From JACVCK01 sp041940385 (lineage in GTDB: Bacteria; Planctomycetota; Phycisphaerae; Phycisphaerales; UBA1924), in NCBI GenBank assembly GCA_041940385.1, contig JBGTSD010000001.1, positions 8,903 through 72,902 of the forward strand: a DNA stretch of 64,000 nucleotides. The letters are read 5' to 3'. A program made the translations under genes and the position numbers. Positions within the stretch are counted from its first letter, which is position 1; each line of letters opens with the position of its first letter. Shown one piece after another: positions 50,551 to 60,603 of the stretch. A model generated the notes under the pieces. It did no database searches. It was not told the DNA's origin and saw only the letters and a list, made by a program, of their open reading frames with translations.

Positions 50551-52565
50551 GCGACCCCCATCGCGCGCAGGGACTGGAACACGATGAGCGCCGCGCCGTA
50601 CGCCACGCCGGTCATCCACGCCTGCTGCAGCAGCGCCCACTTCCATCCGCCCGCCTCGCGCGCCGTCACGGCGAGCGTCGGCAGGCACTGCATCGCCAGC
50701 ACGTAGTACACGAGCAGCGCCCAGGTCGTCGCCCGGGTGAAGACCGGCGTCTGGCCGTCGGCGCGCGTCGAGGTCCGGATCTGCTGGATGATGCCCTCGT
50801 CCTCGGCGTCGTCGCAGCCCGTCGTGACGATCGCCATCGTCGAAACGAAGACCTCTCGGGCCGCGAAGCTCGCGAGGATGCCGACCGTGAGCTGTGAGTC
50901 GAAGCCCAGCGGCGCGAACACCGGCTGCACCGTCTCGCCGATGCGCCCCATGAACGAGCGGCGCTGCGCATGCGAGGCCTCCATGCGGTCCGCCTGCTCG
51001 AGCATCGCCGCGGCGTCGTCCGGCGCCGTCTCCACCATCGCGCTCGCCTGCGTCCGCAGCGCTTCCACCTCCGGAGGAGGCGCGACGCGCGGATAGGCGC
51101 CGAGCCACCAGAGCACGATGCAGATCGCCAGGATGCTGGTCCCCGCGTTGCGGACGAACACCAGGCCTCCATCCCACGTGGTCAGCAGCGCCGTGCCGAT
51201 CGTCGGCCGCTTGTACGTCGGCAGTTCCAGCGCCATCGGCCGGCTCGGCCCGCGCAGGATCGTCCGCCGCGCCAGGAGCGCGCTCAGCACGCCCGCGACG
51301 ATGCCCAGCGCATACGCCCCGACGAACGCCAGCGCCGCCAGCCCGGGCTCATTCGGGAAGAGCAGCGACGTCGCCAGCACGTACACCGGCAGTCGCGCCG
51401 AGCACGTCATGAACGGCGCCACCAGGATCGTCGCCAGCCGCTCGCGCCGGTCCGGCACCGCCCGCGCCGCCATGATCCCCGGCAGCGCGCAGGCGTGGCT
51501 CGAGAGCAGCGGCACGAACGAATGACCCGGCAAGCCGAACGGGCGCAGCAGGCGGTCCATCACGAACGCCGCACGCGCCAGGTATCCCGTGTCCTCGAGG
51601 ATCGAGATCAGGAAGAACAGCAGGCAGATCTGCGGCAAGAACACCAGCACGCCGGCGATGCCCGCCACCACGCCGTTCGACAGGAAGTCCTGCAGGATCC
51701 CCGCGGGGACTACCGCCTCCACCGCGCCGCCGACGTGCACGAACAGCGTCTCGATCCAGCCCATCGGGTACGTCGCGATCGCGAACACCGCCCAGAAGAG
51801 CCCCGCCATCACCGCGGTGAAGAGCGCGAGCCCCAGCACCGGATGCGTGGCGACGCGATCGAACACATCGGTGAACGAATCGTCGCCCGGGTCCGAGCCC
51901 CACGTCACCGACTTGTGCACCTCCGCAGCCCAGCGCGCCACGCCGTCCTCGTCTTCGGGCGGCGACGCGATCGGGATCAGCGGCGACGCCAGCGCCGCGC
52001 GCAGCGCCTCGAGCCCCTCGCCCGTCCGCGCCGAGCACGCGACCACCGGGCAACCGAGGCGCTGCGCCAGCTTGGCGCAGTCGATGTGCACATCGCTTCG
52101 GCGCGCGATGTCGATCATGTTCACCGCGACCACCATGGGCAGCCGACGACGCACCGCCTCCCCCACCAGCGTCAGGCCGCGCGCCAGATTGGTCGCGTCC
52201 ACGATCACGCACAGCGCATCGGGCTTCGCCAGCGCTTCACCCTTGGGCGCCAGCTCGCCGGAAAGCACCGCGCGGCAGATGTCCGCCTCGCTCTGGAGCA
52301 GCTCCAGCGAGTACACCCCCGGAAGGTCGATCAGCTCGATGGTGCGATCGTCTTCGGACACGATGTGCCCGATCCGCGCCTCCTGCGTCGTGCCCGGGAA
52401 GTTCGAGGTGCGATGGCGCAGGCCCGAAAGGCGGTTGAAGATCGTGGTCTTGCCCGTGTTCGGATTGCCGAGGAGCGCGAGCCTCGCGCACTCGAGCGCC
52501 GGTTCGAGCTTGCTGTCGCCGACCGATGGCTCGATCACGCCGGGCGTGTGCTGATCGTTAGTCAT
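50547..52565 (-). CDS. feoB: ferrous iron transporter FeoB
   Basis: A 672-residue Fe(II) importer. The N-terminal G domain has G1 GNPNTGKTT (33-41), the 'RHRTSNFPGTTQEA' switch, 'IDLPGVYSL' and 'VNMIDIA'. The membrane part shows both Gate-like halves, with 'GYLARAAFVMDRLLRPFGLPGHSFVPLLSSHACALPGI' and 'FMTCSARLPVYVL'. FeoA overlaps its start by eight bases; a small membrane protein overlaps its end. This is a complete uptake operon for anoxic or acidic iron. Confidence 0.95.
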   Translation of the reverse strand: MTNDQHTPGVIEPSVGDSKLEPALECARLALLGNPNTGKTTIFNRLSGLRHRTSNFPGTTQEARIGHIVSEDDRTIELIDLPGVYSLELLQSEADICRAVLSGELAPKGEALAKPDALCVIVDATNLARGLTLVGEAVRRRLPMVVAVNMIDIARRSDVHIDCAKLAQRLGCPVVACSARTGEGLEALRAALASPLIPIASPPEDEDGVARWAAEVHKSVTWGSDPGDDSFTDVFDRVATHPVLGLALFTAVMAGLFWAVFAIATYPMGWIETLFVHVGGAVEAVVPAGILQDFLSNGVVAGIAGVLVFLPQICLLFFLISILEDTGYLARAAFVMDRLLRPFGLPGHSFVPLLSSHACALPGIMAARAVPDRRERLATILVAPFMTCSARLPVYVLATSLLFPNEPGLAALAFVGAYALGIVAGVLSALLARRTILRGPSRPMALELPTYKRPTIGTALLTTWDGGLVFVRNAGTSILAICIVLWWLGAYPRVAPPPEVEALRTQASAMVETAPDDAAAMLEQADRMEASHAQRRSFMGRIGETVQPVFAPLGFDSQLTVGILASFAAREVFVSTMAIVTTGCDDAEDEGIIQQIRTSTRADGQTPVFTRATTWALLVYYVLAMQCLPTLAVTAREAGGWKWALLQQAWMTGVAYGAALIVFQSLRAMGVA

Positions 52566-52896
52566 GGCGCGCCGCCGCGCCCTCCGAGCCGACCCGCACG
52601 AAGACCCGCTCCGCGAGGTGGCGCGAGATGCCGATCCGCGAGGCGCAGGCGCACGCGCCCATCACCCGCACGATGCACGGCTCGCCGCGCCGGCACATCG
52701 CGATCGGCGCCTCGTTGCGCAGGCCCATCGCCCGCAGCAGCCGACGATCCGCCGGCGGCAGGTCCGACTCGCACACCACCGCGACCTGCCCCGGCCTCAT
52801 CTGCGCGATCGACACCCGCGCGCCGGCGCGCGCCGGCTCCGGCGCGGGCTGCGTGGCGACCGGGATCGACGGGATGACGCTGGGGGCGGCGGTCAA
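52558..52896 (-). CDS. feoA: FeoA domain protein
   Basis: A 112-residue SH3-like FeoA with an unusual 25-residue Pro/Ala-rich N-terminal extension. The core is 'VSIAQMRPGQVAVVCESDLPPADRRLLRAMGLRNEAPIAMCRRGEP'. FeoA helps FeoB transport, probably through its G domain. GGAG is placed 6 nt before the ATG. The promoter lies about 45 bases upstream. Confidence 0.9.
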   Translation of the reverse strand: MTAAPSVIPSIPVATQPAPEPARAGARVSIAQMRPGQVAVVCESDLPPADRRLLRAMGLRNEAPIAMCRRGEPCIVRVMGACACASRIGISRHLAERVFVRVGSEGAAARHD

Positions 52897-52937
52897 CGGC
52901 TGGCTCCTGCCCGCCGCAGACCCGCGGCGGGCCCGGA

Positions 52938-52960
52938 AGTGTAGCGTCGCTGAGACTCAG
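52938..52960 (-). promoter_or_regulatory. feo promoter with an overlapping palindrome
   Basis: Reading leftwards, TACACT (52938-52943) is a good -10 about 42 bases before feoA. The perfect 11-bp palindrome CTGAGACTCAG (52950-52960) lies 6 bp upstream of it, in the spacer, where a repressor would block polymerase. It does not look like a classical Fur or DtxR box. Confidence 0.45.
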
Positions 52961-52997
52961 TCGCAGCGCCGTGCTCGGCGCATCATCCCCCAACGAC

Positions 52998-53027
52998 AAC
53001 GCCCCGCGATCGAGATCGCGGGGCGTT
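52998..53027 (-). terminator. terminator of tRNA-Glu
   Basis: A perfect 13-bp GC stem (52998-53010 with 53015-53027) and four-base loop begins 4 bases after the tRNA 3' end. A weak U-rich stretch follows. Confidence 0.7.
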
Positions 53028-53031
53028 CAAG

Positions 53032-53106
53032 TGACCCCATGGGGATTCGAACCCCAGTTTCCAGGATGAGAACCTGGCGTCCTGGACCGGACTAGACGAT
53101 GGGGCC
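53032..53106 (-). tRNA. tRNA-Glu (anticodon CTC)
   Basis: The reverse strand folds as a full cloverleaf: acceptor GGCCCCA with TGGGGTC, D-arm starting GTCTAG and ending CCAGGAC as in bacterial tRNA-Glu, anticodon stem CCAGG/CCTGG with loop TTCTCAT (anticodon CTC, reads GAG), T-arm GGGG-TTCGAAT-CCCC and discriminator A. CCA is not encoded. A terminator follows directly. Confidence 0.95.
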
Positions 53107-53193
53107 AGTCCGTTCATCAATCCCGCAGGGCCAAGGCCCGGCGGGGAGGGGCAATCGTAAGCGGTCCAATGGCAGCGTCAACCGACCGAGCGA

Positions 53194-53496
53194 TCAGGCC
53201 CCGACGGTCGCCGCCTGCCGGCGCCAGTGCGCCAGGGCGTACACCGCGGCCTCGGCCTCGCTGCGGCCCACGACGGCGCCCAGCGGGGCGCCGCGCTTGT
53301 CGCTCCACTCCGCCCGGTAGCAGTCGAACGCCGCCACATGTCGCACCCGGAGGACGCAGCCGCCGTCCTCGAACTCGCGCGTCGCCCGCTTCACGCTGGG
53401 GAACATCCGACCCGACGAGGTGTGCTCACAGCCCGTCGTGTCGAGCGCGCTCCATCCTGTCGCGTACAGCTCGTCGATCGCGAAGTCGAGGCCCAT
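53194..53496 (-). CDS. hypothetical protein
   Basis: A 100-residue soluble protein, family unknown. It holds 'FEDGGCVLRVRHVAAFDCYRAEW' and a C-terminal helix 'SEAEAAVYALAHWRRQ'. I chose the ATG at 53496 because AAAGGA precedes it; the frame is open to 53535. It sits alone between tRNA-Glu and the nitroreductase, transcribed away from the latter. Confidence 0.6.
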   Translation of the reverse strand: MGLDFAIDELYATGWSALDTTGCEHTSSGRMFPSVKRATREFEDGGCVLRVRHVAAFDCYRAEWSDKRGAPLGAVVGRSEAEAAVYALAHWRRQAATVGA

Positions 53497-53871
53497 GGCG
53501 CATCCTTTCGTCGCGTGCGCGGCCAAGCGTTCCACCTGCCCTCCCCGGAATCAGGACCATAGTCTAGATCGACCAGACCCCGCCGACCAGACCAATCCCG
53601 CAGCCCGCCGCAGGGCCCGAATCGCCCGAAAAAACCGCAATTCCTGCGTTCTCAACGGCCTTCCGTTGGAGCACCGGCCGAATCCCCGGCCCGTCCCAAG
53701 CATCCCAATCGCCACGTCTTTCCAGGCCGCCCCGTCATCGATCCCGCGGACCCGAATATTCCCGCCCGGCGCCGGTCAAATTCGCCGCGGCGCCCCTTCC
53801 CCACGACGCGCAGAATTCGCTACTCTCCCCCGCGTTGAGCGAGAGGGAGGGAGCCCGCACGACTCGACCCG
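53497..53871. other. intergenic region between divergent genes
   Basis: This 375-base stretch holds promoters for the hypothetical gene and the nitroreductase. A ten-base direct repeat CGACCAGACC occurs twice near 53570-53595. TACTCT (53821-53826) may be the nitroreductase -10. I see no gene or RNA. Confidence 0.35.
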
Positions 53872-54573
53872 ATGACCGAACAGCCCAAGCCCCCGTCGCC
53901 GCCAGGCACGATCCCCCACCGGGCTCATGATCCGGGTCTGCCCCCGGAGCAGGCGGCACGAAACTTCTACGACGTCCTCCGTTCCCGGCGCACGGTCCGC
54001 ATGTTCAGCGACCGCCCGGTGTCGCGCGAGACGATCGAATGGATCTGCCGCGCCGCCGGGACCGCGCCCAGCGGCGCCAACAAGCAGCCGTGGCGCTTCG
54101 TCTGCGTGAATGACCCCGCGCTCAAGCGCGAGATCCGCATCGCGGCCGAGAAGGAAGAGCACGAGTTCTACCACCGGCGAGCCAGCGAGCGCTGGCTCGC
54201 CGACCTCGAGCAGTTCGGCACCGACGAGCACAAGCCCTTCCTCGAAGTCGCCCCGTGGCTCATCGTCGTCTTCAAGCTCGTCAAGGACGATCTCGTCCCC
54301 GGGAGCGATGCACAGGGCCAGACGTACTACACCGACGAATCCGTCGGCATCGCCACCGGCATGCTCCTCGCGGCCGCGCACCACGCGGGCCTCGCTACGC
54401 TCACGCACACGCCGAGCCCGATGAAGTTCCTCGGCGAGGTCCTCGGCCGCCCGGCGCACGAGCGCGCGTTCCTGCTCATCCCCGTCGGCTACCCCGCGGA
54501 CGATTGCGTCGTGCCCGACATCCAGCGCAAGCCGCTGGAGAAGATCATGGTGGTGAATCGAGGGCCCGCGTGA
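53872..54573 (+). CDS. nitroreductase-fold flavoprotein, iodotyrosine-deiodinase-like
   Basis: A 233-residue FMN protein. 'RSRRTVRMFSDRPVSRETIEWICRAAGTAPSGANKQPW' is the nitroreductase FMN site. The lid region 'EKEEHEFYHRRASERWLADLEQFGTDEHKPFLEVAPWLIVVF' matches iodotyrosine deiodinases: Glu96, Tyr100 and Lys121 keep the 4- and 21-residue spacing of the vertebrate E-Y-K triad that grips the halotyrosine. Bacterial homologues dehalogenate halotyrosines in vitro; the natural substrate is unsettled. It is translationally coupled to the next gene by a GTGA overlap. Confidence 0.83.
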   Translation: MTEQPKPPSPPGTIPHRAHDPGLPPEQAARNFYDVLRSRRTVRMFSDRPVSRETIEWICRAAGTAPSGANKQPWRFVCVNDPALKREIRIAAEKEEHEFYHRRASERWLADLEQFGTDEHKPFLEVAPWLIVVFKLVKDDLVPGSDAQGQTYYTDESVGIATGMLLAAAHHAGLATLTHTPSPMKFLGEVLGRPAHERAFLLIPVGYPADDCVVPDIQRKPLEKIMVVNRGPA

Positions 54574-55004
54574 GCAAGCGATTTGATTGCTGCATGCGGC
54601 TGGTCTCGAAGACTCTGACACTCGAAGAGCTCGAACGGCTGTCCGGCCTGGAGAACGAAGTAGAGCCGCGGTGGTCAGTCGGCGATTGGATCGCAGTCTG
54701 GAACAAACATGCGGAGAGCACTCGGCTTGTTGTCGGCTCGGACGCGCCAGACACTGACCTACCAATAGAGCATTTGAAGTCCGTTCTGGAACTGCTTCCC
54801 GATGCGTCGCGGATGGCCGAGCTCGCGCAGCGCGGTGTTTGTCTTCAGATCGACTTCGCTGTCTACTCGGACTCGTATACGACCTCGCTTACGACGCCCA
54901 TCAACGAACTTCTCTCAGCGTTGCGCGATTGTCCGATGGAAGTTGAGTTGGGCTGCTCGTTCTACCCAGCCAGCTCGAATCTATCGGGCGAGGCTGATGC
55001 CTGA
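54570..55004 (+). CDS. DUF4279-like hypothetical protein
   Basis: A 144-residue soluble protein starting with GTG inside the nitroreductase stop. The layout (an N-terminal 'FDCCMRLVSKTLTLEELERLSGL', central 'KSVLELLPDASRM', C-terminal 'INELLSALRDCPMEVELGCSFYP') resembles DUF4279, a family of unknown function. Its base composition is clearly less GC-rich than that of both neighbours, which suggests recent transfer despite the tight overlap. Confidence 0.65.
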   Translation: MSKRFDCCMRLVSKTLTLEELERLSGLENEVEPRWSVGDWIAVWNKHAESTRLVVGSDAPDTDLPIEHLKSVLELLPDASRMAELAQRGVCLQIDFAVYSDSYTTSLTTPINELLSALRDCPMEVELGCSFYPASSNLSGEADA

Positions 55005-55044
55005 GCTTCTCCCCGTGCGCACTGGCACTGGAGCTCCCACTCGG

Positions 55045-55050
55045 GATAAT
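55045..55050 (+). promoter_or_regulatory. -10 hexamer for the dienelactone hydrolase gene, predicted leaderless
   Basis: GATAAT lies 6 nt before the ATG at 55057, with no Shine-Dalgarno in between. Confidence 0.5.
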
Positions 55051-55056
55051 TTCCCC

Positions 55057-55881
55057 ATGACCCGCACCACCCTCATCGTCTCGTTCGCGCTCGCCGCCCT
55101 CTTCGCCGCCGCGGCGCCCGCGATGCCGCCGGACGCCGATCGCGCCACGCAGGCGCTCGTCGATTCGCCGCGACACGGCGAGTGGGTGAACGTGCCGCAG
55201 GATGATGGCCCCGACATCCGCGCCTGGGTCGTGTATCCCGAGCGCGCCGACAAGGCGCCCGTCGTGATCGTCATCCACGAGATCTTCGGCCTGACCGACT
55301 GGGTCCGCTCCGTTGCCGACGCCTTCGCGGCGGAGGGCTACATCGCCGTCGCGCCGGACCTGCTCTCGGGCATGGGCCCGAACGGCGGCGGCAGCGAGTC
55401 CTTCGAGGGCGACGCCGTCCGCGCCGCGATCCGCAACATCTCCAACGAAGAAGCCACCAAGCGCCTCGACGCCGTGCGCATCTGGGCGCACGCCCAGCCC
55501 AGCGCCGGCGCGACCACCGGCTGCGTCGGCTACTGCTGGGGCGGCTCGACGACGTTCATGTACGCGACGATGCAGCCGGAGCTGGACGCCGCGGTCGTCT
55601 ACTACGGCACGGCGCCGACCGACGAGGCGATGCTCGCCAAGATCCACGCGCCGGTCCTGGGCCTCTACGGCGGCGACGATGCGCGCGTGACGTCCACCGT
55701 CCCCGCCACCACCGCGGCCATGAACAGCGCCGAAAAGTCCTACTGCTCCGTCGTGTACGACGACGCCGGCCACGGCTTCCTGCGCCAGCAGACCGGGCGC
55801 GAAGGAGCGAACCAGAAGGCCGCGGAGATGGCTTGGGAGGAGACGGTGAAGTTCTTCGGCGAGCATCTCGGATCGAAGTGA
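55057..55881 (+). CDS. exported dienelactone-hydrolase-family protein
   Basis: A 274-residue alpha/beta hydrolase with a signal peptide (to about residue 22). The nucleophile cysteine is in 'CVGYCWGGSTT' (Cys160), as in classical dienelactone hydrolase; the acid and base are likely the Asp of 'LYGGDDARV' and the His of 'DDAGHGFLR'. An oxyanion-type 'VIHEIFGLTDWVRSVAD' block precedes them. The family opens lactones in aromatic degradation, but exported members like this are mostly uncharacterised. Confidence 0.85.
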   Translation: MTRTTLIVSFALAALFAAAAPAMPPDADRATQALVDSPRHGEWVNVPQDDGPDIRAWVVYPERADKAPVVIVIHEIFGLTDWVRSVADAFAAEGYIAVAPDLLSGMGPNGGGSESFEGDAVRAAIRNISNEEATKRLDAVRIWAHAQPSAGATTGCVGYCWGGSTTFMYATMQPELDAAVVYYGTAPTDEAMLAKIHAPVLGLYGGDDARVTSTVPATTAAMNSAEKSYCSVVYDDAGHGFLRQQTGREGANQKAAEMAWEETVKFFGEHLGSK

Positions 55882-55896
55882 TCGCCGCGGCTCGCA

Positions 55897-56211
55897 TCAG
55901 TGCGAGCCGTGCAGATCGATGATGCACTCCGCGATTGGCTGGAGCAGAACGGCGAGCGGCACGTAGAAGAACCACCATCTCGATTGCTCGCGCCGAGCCA
56001 TCGCCAGAACGACTCGAAGCGCGATGATCAGAATGCCGCCGACAACCGGAAGCATTGTGCCGGGATGACGGCCGCACTGGCACGGACCACTGAACGGCAT
56101 GACCACGACCACGAAGAGCAGCAGCCCAACGAGGAGTCGTTTCGCCGGCCAGTTCGTGCGCTCGGGCGCCGCTTGGCCGGTCTCCGCTTGGGCTGTCGAG
56201 CCATCGTCCAT
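55897..56211 (-). CDS. small hypothetical membrane protein
   Basis: A 104-residue protein with three hydrophobic segments (about 27-42, 50-68, 78-95). The family is not recognised. 'GPCQCGRHPG' between the first two helices is a conspicuous Cys pair. It lies 60 bases after the thioesterase gene on the same strand, convergent with the hydrolase. Confidence 0.6.
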   Translation of the reverse strand: MDDGSTAQAETGQAAPERTNWPAKRLLVGLLLFVVVVMPFSGPCQCGRHPGTMLPVVGGILIIALRVVLAMARREQSRWWFFYVPLAVLLQPIAECIIDLHGSH

Positions 56212-56271
56212 TGGAGTCCCGGAACGGATACGCAGACTTTGACCTTCGCGCTTTGCTGATCTGAGCTTTTC

Positions 56272-56727
56272 CTACCCGTGCCCCTCCGCCCGCAGCCACT
56301 CCGGCAGCGGCCGCGGCCTCGCGTCGCTCCCCACGCACGCCAGCACCGTCCGCGCCTCGGCCACCAGCTCGCCGCCGGCGCCGTCCGCCCCCACGTTCCG
56401 CCACATCTCGTACTCGTGCTCGAGCTTCGCGCGCCCCGTCCCGGTCACGCGGCACTTGATCACGATCTCGTCGTCGTACCGCGCCGGGCGCCGGTAGTCG
56501 ATCGACAGGTGCGCCACGACCAGGAACACCCCCGCCGCCTCCATCTCCCGGTACGTGATCCCCCCCTCGCGCAGCACCTCCGTCCGCGCAATCTCCATCC
56601 ACACCGGGTGCACCGAGTGATGCACCACCCCCATCGGATCGCACTCGCAGTAGCGCACGCGGACGCGGACCTGCCCGGAGGACGGGATGATGCCGGTGGG
56701 GCGGATGTCGCGAGTCGTTTCGGCCAT
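56272..56727 (-). CDS. 4-hydroxybenzoyl-CoA-thioesterase-family (YbgC-like) hot-dog protein
   Basis: A 151-residue acyl-CoA thioesterase. The active-site block 'RVRYCECDPMGVVHHSVHPVWMEIARTEVL' is the YbgC/FcbC type (Asp, then Val-Val-His-His). I chose the ATG at 56727 since a -10-like TATCCT lies 6 nt upstream; the frame is open to 56970 through a repeat element. Without Tol-Pal neighbours the substrate is unknown. Confidence 0.85.
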   Translation of the reverse strand: MAETTRDIRPTGIIPSSGQVRVRVRYCECDPMGVVHHSVHPVWMEIARTEVLREGGITYREMEAAGVFLVVAHLSIDYRRPARYDDEIVIKCRVTGTGRAKLEHEYEMWRNVGADGAGGELVAEARTVLACVGSDARPRPLPEWLRAEGHG

Positions 56728-56733
56728 GGCGGC

Positions 56734-56739
56734 AGGATA
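56734..56739 (-). promoter_or_regulatory. -10 hexamer for the thioesterase gene, predicted leaderless
   Basis: Read leftwards, TATCCT is 6 nt before the ATG at 56727. No ribosome site is present. Confidence 0.45.
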
Positions 56740-56775
56740 CCGGAGTGCGAACAGCGCAGGCCCAAAGGGCCGACA

Positions 56776-56968
56776 GGGACCTAGCCACGAGTGGAGATCG
56801 CGCGAGCGATCGGAACTCGTGGACCTGATGGAAAAATGCAACGAAGCCCTGAAAGGGCGAAGGTCACTGCGCTGGGATTCCTGCGCCCCTTCGGGGCTGT
56901 GTTCGTGCTGCCGACGACTATCCACGAGTTCCGGCCGCTCGCGCGGCCTCCACTCGTGGCTAGGTCCC
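56776..56968. repeat. 48-bp inverted-repeat element (REP/MITE-like)
   Basis: Arms 56776-56823 and 56921-56968 are inverted copies: the outer 20 bp are perfect, and the rest differs at a few positions. The 97-bp centre holds two small stems (AGCCCTGAAAGGGC-type and GCCCCTTCGGGGC-type). No transposase is inside. It lies in the 434-base gap between thioesterase and prkA; the rest of that gap has no gene. Confidence 0.72.
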
Positions 56969-57084
56969 ACGCGCCGCTTCGCGGCGCAGAGAGCTCGACG
57001 CTCTCATTCTCTCTCCTCTTCCCTTCGCGTCTCTTCGCGTCCCCACCTCGGCGGATCTTCGACTTCGCGTTCATCTCCGGATAG

Positions 57085-57114
57085 AAAAACGGGCGGCCCG
57101 CCATGGGTCCGCCC
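57085..57114 (-). terminator. rho-independent terminator after prkA
   Basis: A stem of six plus two GC pairs with one mismatch (57091-57099 with 57106-57114), followed in the reverse direction by GTTTTTC. It lies 48 bases past the prkA stop. Confidence 0.8.
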
Positions 57115-57161
57115 GCCTGCACGCTGAGCATGAGAGTCGAGGCCGGGGGCGGGGGCGGGGG

Positions 57162-59288
<2,127 letters not shown>

Positions 59289-59485
59289 GGCTTTCGCCTC
59301 CTTGCCGCCGCGATGCCGCGGCATGCGTGCGCGCTCCGAACCCTTCCGGAGCGACCGGACCTGCGCCATCCTCCGCACCTAGTGGTATCGGCCTGTGCGC
59401 CGGCCCTCCAAAGAGAACTACGTCCGTTTCCGGACCGGGTTCCCCCACGCGTCCTCACAATCCCCGGACACGCCGTTTCCGCGGC

Positions 59486-59491
59486 TACAGT
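59486..59491 (+). promoter_or_regulatory. -10 hexamer for trmB, predicted leaderless
   Basis: TACAGT lies 9 nt before the ATG at 59501; the 9 bases between are mostly G and C with no Shine-Dalgarno. Confidence 0.5.
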
Positions 59492-59500
59492 GGGCCCCCC

Positions 59501-60208
59501 ATGTCCTTCGGCCTCTCACGTGGACGCGCTCTCGACCCCGGCCAGGTCGGCCTCACCGCCGCCGACCTGCCGCCGCTGCCCGATGACCTCGCGCAGAATC
59601 CGCACAGCGCGCGCCTCGACGTTGGCGCATGGTTTGCACACGCTGAGCGCCCGCTCGAACTCGAGATCGGCTCCGGCAAGGGCACGTTCCTCGTGCAGCA
59701 GGCCGAGCTCCAGCCTGAAACCAACTTCATCGGCATCGAGTGGGCGCGCGAATTCTGGTCGTACGCCGCGGATCGCGTGCGTCGCCGCGGCCTGACGAAC
59801 ATCCGGCTCCTCCACGCCGACGCCGCGGAGTTCCTCCGCTGGCGCGTGCCCGACGCGTCGCTCGCCGTCATTCACCTCTACTTCCCCGACCCCTGGCCCA
59901 AGGCGCGGCACCAAAAGCGCCGCATGATCAGCGACCGCTTCCTCACCGAGGCGCGCCGCGCCATCATCCCGGGCGGCCAGCTCCGCGTCGTCACCGATCA
60001 CGACGACTACTGGAACTGGATGGAGGAGCACTTCGCCCGCTGGACGGCGCCGCGTGAGAATGGCTCGCCCGCCCCGTTCGAGCGCCTCGCGTTCGACCGC
60101 CCGGCCAGCGCCGGCGAGGGCGAGGTCGTCGGCACGAACTTCGAACGCAAGTACCGGCGCGAGGGCCGGCCCTTCCACGCCGCAACGCTCCGCCGTTTAC
60201 CCGACTGA
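59501..60208 (+). CDS. trmB: tRNA (guanine-N7)-methyltransferase
   Basis: A 235-residue SAM-dependent enzyme making m7G46 in tRNA. 'LELEIGSGKGTFL' is the SAM loop, 'FIGIEWAREFWSYAADR' follows, and 'IHLYFPDPWPKARHQKRRM' with 'DHDDYWNWMEEHF' are TrmB signatures. Next to it, 4 bases after the stop, is a Cys-rich zinc-ribbon gene. Confidence 0.93.
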   Translation: MSFGLSRGRALDPGQVGLTAADLPPLPDDLAQNPHSARLDVGAWFAHAERPLELEIGSGKGTFLVQQAELQPETNFIGIEWAREFWSYAADRVRRRGLTNIRLLHADAAEFLRWRVPDASLAVIHLYFPDPWPKARHQKRRMISDRFLTEARRAIIPGGQLRVVTDHDDYWNWMEEHFARWTAPRENGSPAPFERLAFDRPASAGEGEVVGTNFERKYRREGRPFHAATLRRLPD

Positions 60209-60212
60209 AATC

Positions 60213-60596
60213 ATGCGCAACCCCGACGCCGATCCCGACAATCTCGCGATGACCGACTTCTGGTGCGACTACTGCCGCCGCCCCTGGTCGGAGGATGTCG
60301 CCATGATCGAGGGCCACCAGGGCGCGATCATCTGCGCGCGCTGTCTCTCGCTTGCCTACGCCTCGCTCGCGGTCCACGAAACCCCCGACGTCCCCGCGGC
60401 GCCCAGCGCTTCCGGGGCGCCGCGCTCCGGCGACACGTCCCGCCCCAAGTGCCGCATGTGCCTCGAGCACCGCGCCGATGCGCTCTGGCGCTCGCCGGTG
60501 GACGACGACGCCCTCGTCTGCCTGCGCTGCGTCAAGCAGGGCGCCACGGCGCTCGAGAAGGATCCGGACTTCGATTGGAAGCGCCCGACGGGCTGA
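60213..60596 (+). CDS. small protein with two CxxC pairs, zinc-ribbon-like
   Basis: A 127-residue soluble protein. Two Cys-x2-Cys pairs ('WCDYC', 'CARC') near residues 18-44 resemble the ClpX-type zinc finger, and two more ('CRMC', 'CLRC') appear at about 80-106, suggesting two metal sites separated by an Ala/Pro-rich linker. No enzyme domain is visible. It follows trmB so closely that they are likely one transcript. Start 60213 is chosen; an ATG at 60249 is an alternative. Confidence 0.65.
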   Translation: MRNPDADPDNLAMTDFWCDYCRRPWSEDVAMIEGHQGAIICARCLSLAYASLAVHETPDVPAAPSASGAPRSGDTSRPKCRMCLEHRADALWRSPVDDDALVCLRCVKQGATALEKDPDFDWKRPTG

Positions 60597-60603
60597 CGCG
60601 CCG

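Noticed and set aside
57143..57161. G-quadruplex at the prkA stop codon
   Set aside because: Only three long G-runs are present, on the non-coding strand; a four-run motif is not met.
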